Positions 59,953 to 64,000 of a stretch of 64,000 nt of DNA are shown here, in pieces. Both the position numbers and the translations under genes were made by a program. Every line of letters starts with the position of its first letter. The stretch's first letter is position 1. The stretch comes from Actinoplanes nipponensis (GTDB lineage: Bacteria; Actinomycetota; Actinomycetes; Mycobacteriales; Micromonosporaceae): assembly GCF_016862275.1 (NCBI RefSeq), contig NZ_BOMQ01000051.1, positions 62,001 to 126,000 of the forward strand, in the 5' to 3' direction. Under the pieces are notes generated by a model. The model had not been told where the DNA came from, did no database searches, and saw nothing but the letters and a program-made list of their open reading frames with translations.

Positions 59953-60615
59953 ATGCCCGAGACCGCCGGCTGGCAGACGCTCGACGTCGGGACCATCCCG
60001 CAAGCCACGGTGCGGACCCGCGTCACGGTCCCGCTGCGCTTCCCGGACGGGTACGCGACCACCGCCCGGGTGCTCACGTTCGACGGCCTGATCGACGGCC
60101 GCGAGCACCTGGCGCTGGGACTGGGCGACTGGGAACGCGCCGTGCAGTCGGCCCCGCTGGTCCGCCCGCACAGCGAGTGCCTGACCGGCGACGTGTTCGG
60201 CAGCCAGCGCTGCGACTGCGGCCCCCAGCTGCGCGAGGCCGTCGAGCGGATCGCCGAGCCCGGCGGGCTGCTGCTCTACCTGCGCCAGGAGGGCCGCGGC
60301 ATCGGCCTGTACGCCAAGCTGGACGCGTACGCGCTGCAGGAGGCCGGGCTGGACACCTACGAGGCCAACGTGGCCCTGGGGCGCGGCGAGGACGAGCGCG
60401 ACTACACGGTGGCGGCGCAGATGCTGCTGGCGCTGGGCGCCGGGCGGATCCGGCTGCTGAGCAACAACCCGGACAAGGCGGCCCAGCTGGAGGCCCGCGG
60501 CGTCGAGGTCGCCGAGCGCATCCCGACCGGGGTGCACCTGTCGGCCGCGAACCTGCGCTACCTGGCCACCAAGGCCACGCACACCGCACACACCCTGGAC
60601 CTGCCGGGCCTGTAG
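59953..60615 (+). CDS. ribA: GTP cyclohydrolase II
   Basis: A 220-residue enzyme that opens the imidazole ring of GTP, releasing formate and diphosphate, to give 2,5-diamino-6-ribosylamino-pyrimidinone phosphate. Zinc ligands Cys76, Cys87 and Cys89 lie in SECLTGDVFGSQRCDCG. RQEGRGIGLYAKLDAYALQ holds the GTP site. Tyr126 (KLDAY) matches E. coli Tyr105. In the S. coelicolor paralogue SCO6655 this residue is Met and the enzyme stops at the formyl intermediate, so here the full reaction is predicted. No DHBP synthase domain is fused. It closes the gene cluster. Confidence 0.93.
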   Translation: MPETAGWQTLDVGTIPQATVRTRVTVPLRFPDGYATTARVLTFDGLIDGREHLALGLGDWERAVQSAPLVRPHSECLTGDVFGSQRCDCGPQLREAVERIAEPGGLLLYLRQEGRGIGLYAKLDAYALQEAGLDTYEANVALGRGEDERDYTVAAQMLLALGAGRIRLLSNNPDKAAQLEARGVEVAERIPTGVHLSAANLRYLATKATHTAHTLDLPGL

Positions 60616-60777
60616 CCCGGCCGGCCAGCGCGCATTCCGCGGCGTTTGCCGTCGCGGAGCAGGTCGGCCCGGCTGCCGGTCCGCGATGATGCCCGCCATC
60701 GTCGTGCCGAGGTCCTGCGGTACACCCCCAGAAGGCCGGCGGCGCCATGCCCGCGCCGGGCCCGGAGTACCGCGCCG

Positions 60778-60834
60778 TCAGCCGGTCGCCGGCGGCCCCA
60801 GGCTGATGAATGCGAAGACCTCGTCCTTGGCCAT
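60778..60834 (-). CDS. Candidate 18-residue peptide
   Basis: MAKDEVFAFISLGPPATG is preceded by GGAGGTGTG four bases from its ATG, among the best Shine-Dalgarno sequences in the window. It diverges from the hydrolase gene by 79 bp. It could be a small leader or peptide precursor, or chance. No modifying enzyme typical of peptide natural products is adjacent. Not recognised. Confidence 0.3.
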   Translation of the reverse strand: MAKDEVFAFISLGPPATG

Positions 60835-60900
60835 CACACCTCCCTCGGAAGGTCTCCTCACAGCGCCCTCCATGCCCTTGACGGCAGTGGCTAATGGCAG

Positions 60901-60913
60901 TAGCTTTCTGGCT
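60901..60913 (+). promoter_or_regulatory. Leaderless promoter -10 (TAGCTT) for the hydrolase
   Basis: TAGCTT at 60901-60906 is followed by seven bases and ATG 60914, with no Shine-Dalgarno sequence. Confidence 0.6.
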
Positions 60914-61728
60914 ATGAGACTTCAGACGACGCAGGGCGCGCTGGCCTACGACGACACCGGCCACGGACCGCTGGTGGTGTGCCTGCCCGGAATGGGGGAC
61001 AACCGCACGACGTACCGGCACCTCGTCCCGCTGCTGGTCGCCGCCGGCCACCGGGTCGTCACGGTCGACCCGCGCGGGCAGGGCGAGAGCGACGCGGTCT
61101 GGCCCGACTACTCCCCCGAGGCGATCGGCGCCGACCTGCTCGAGCTGCTGCGCCACCTCGACGCGGGGCCCGCCCTGCTGGTCACGAACTCCTACACCGG
61201 CGCGACCGCCGTCTGGGCCGCCGCGGAGGCGCCCGACGCCTTCTCCGGGCTCGTGCTCATCGCCCCGTTCGCCCGGGAGATGCCGCCGCTCAACGCGATG
61301 ATGCGGCTGGCCTTCGCCGCCGTCGGCCGGTTCCGCCCGCTCTGGCTGGCGTACTGGTCGAGCCTGTTCAAGACCCGGCGGCCGGACGACCTCGCCGCCG
61401 CCCGGGCGCGGCTGTCCCGGCAGCTCGCCGAGCCGGGCCGGATGGCCGCGCTGCGCGCCATGGGCACCGCCGGCAAGGCGGCCTGCGAGGCCCGGTTCCC
61501 CGAGGTCAGCACGCCCGCGCTGGTCGTCATGGGCACCCGGGACCCGGACTTCCCGGCCCCCCGGGAGGAGGCCGAGCTGATCGCCGGGCGGCTCGGCGGC
61601 CGGGTCGTCATGATCGAGGGCGCCGGCCACTACCCGCAGACCGAGTATCCCGCCGAGACGGCCGCGGCGATCCGCACGTTGTCCACAGGGTCCGGGCCGG
61701 CCGCGGGGGAAGTCACTACTATCGCGGA

Positions 61729-61732
<4 letters not shown>
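60914..61732 (+). CDS. Alpha/beta hydrolase
   Basis: A 272-residue cytoplasmic hydrolase. VVCLPGMGDNRTTYRHL gives the oxyanion loop, VDPRGQGESD the second signature, LLVTNSYTGATAVW the nucleophile elbow with N-S-Y-T-G (G-x-S-x-G variant, first Gly replaced by Asn), VMGTRDPDFP the acid and EGAGHYPQTEYP the His. ATG 60914 is leaderless. The stop (61730-61732) overlaps the recQ start. Substrate unknown. Its frame can be read far beyond on the opposite strand, which is only shadow. Confidence 0.86.
61717..61728 (+). promoter_or_regulatory. Leaderless promoter -10 (TACTAT) for recQ
   Basis: TACTAT at 61717-61722 is followed by six bases and GTG 61729. It lies inside the last codons of the hydrolase gene, whose stop overlaps the recQ GTG. 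Confidence 0.6.
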
Positions 61733-63564
<1,832 letters not shown>

Positions 63565-63565
63565 G

Positions 63566-64000
63566 GTGGCTGGGCCCTTCGACACCGGCCGGCTCACCGG
63601 CCAGTTGGCCGCGGTCGCGCATCCGGCCGCCTCCAGGCGGGACCTGGACCGGGGCGTCGTGGCGGCATCTGGATCTCGGGGCGGCGGCCGGCACGGGGCC
63701 ACCGTGCACGTCGACGACATCGCGGGGCTGGGCGCCTGGTCGGCGCCACGGGCCAGAACCCCGGCGGTGCGCGAGCTCAGCGAGGCCGCGGCCGGTGCGG
63801 CCCCGGAGAGCGCCGACGCGTCGCGGGAGCGGCTCGGGGATTTGTTCGCGGACGTGCTGCTGCTCGATCAGCAGGCGAGCGGGGAGCGGGCCCCGGAGCT
63901 GGGATGGGTGCCGGCCCGTCGCTGGTCGACGAGCTCCGTCCGGGCAGTTCCGCCTCCGGAAGGCGGGCGCTGGGCGGGTGGCCGGCCGCTCGCGGCGGTT
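63566..64000 (+). CDS. Unidentified protein, 5' part only
   Basis: A frame stays open from GTG 63566 to the window end (145 codons). AGGAGG at 63554-63559, within the last recQ codons, lies six bases before this GTG and is an almost perfect ribosome site, so the gene is very likely real and coupled to recQ. The sequence (GPFDTGRLTGQLAAVAHPAA, later VHVDDIAGLGAW, then LGDLFADVLLLDQQASGE) matches no family that I know. Its codon usage is somewhat less biased than its neighbours. Confidence 0.55.
   Translation, partial: MAGPFDTGRLTGQLAAVAHPAASRRDLDRGVVAASGSRGGGRHGATVHVDDIAGLGAWSAPRARTPAVRELSEAAAGAAPESADASRERLGDLFADVLLLDQQASGERAPELGWVPARRWSTSSVRAVPPPEGGRWAGGRPLAAV

Larger units (their letters stand above)
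60616..60913. other. Gap between ribA and the hydrolase gene
   Basis: A 298-bp region. On the reverse strand lies one short reading frame (60778-60834) with an excellent ribosome site. On the forward strand TAGCTT at 60901-60906 is the leaderless -10 of the hydrolase gene. No larger gene is credible; the open frames crossing it are antisense shadows. Confidence 0.5.

Overview
The window is about 73% GC by eye, densely coded on both strands and full of GTG starts. It carries F420-linked and B12-linked genes, eukaryote-type Ser/Thr kinases, a class F sortase and many leaderless promoters. Together these point to an actinomycete chromosome, most likely Micromonosporaceae (Actinoplanes-like). The family-level placement is inference. 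I saw no rRNA, tRNA, transposase, phage gene or CRISPR array, so this reads as chromosomal-arm or core-accessory DNA and not as a mobile island.

Layout. 1-4086 (minus): a five-gene operon with every junction overlapping, related to the ebo metabolite-transport cluster. An inositol-phosphate-synthase-like gene leads it where other ebo clusters have an eboD-type cyclase. 4292-9825: AraC regulator, Ser/Thr kinase, TPR-GGDEF protein, a hypothetical and a PucR-type regulator. 9921-13529: ferredoxin reductase plus fatty-acid desaturase pair, then an alditol oxidase. 13722-16346: a GH11-CBM2 xylanase, a frameshifted serine hydrolase and bluB behind a cobalamin riboswitch. 16362-21184: SnoaL-like protein, secreted protein, class A PBP and a lipoprotein hydrolase. 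21272-32949: F420 oxidoreductase, a two-component system, GntP transporter, SDR/TetR pair, MFS exporter/TetR pair, amidohydrolase, PfkB kinase and a second Ser/Thr kinase.

33241-39806 is a cell-surface block: an internally duplicated secreted protein, a class F sortase, a membrane protein with a ten-unit repeat tail, a family 2 glycosyltransferase and a tiny LAxTG-like membrane protein. 39900-52851 holds mostly stand-alone enzymes and regulators: an OhrR-like MarR regulator, a PETase/cutinase-type polyester hydrolase, a reductase/TetR pair, two phosphotransferases around a methyltransferase, HtpG, a ferric-reductase-like flavoprotein, a pilin-like protein, and a TetR/FAD-monooxygenase pair.

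53870-60615 is the most intriguing part. It combines a CDP-alcohol phosphatidyltransferase (divergent), a zinc-less MDR dehydrogenase, a PTPS-like protein without its catalytic Cys, a GT4 glycosyltransferase, a methyltransferase, a flippase-like membrane protein, a RibD-type reductase and GTP cyclohydrolase II. The set suggests a GTP-derived, glycosylated and methylated small molecule, possibly lipid-linked. I cannot assign a known product. The window closes with an alpha/beta hydrolase, RecQ helicase and the start of an unidentified gene.

Regulatory architecture is readable in several places. At least nine genes have a TANNNT box 6-7 nt before the start codon and no Shine-Dalgarno sequence. 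Several divergent regulator/enzyme pairs carry clear inverted or direct repeats. Convergent gene ends are separated by very strong GC hairpins.
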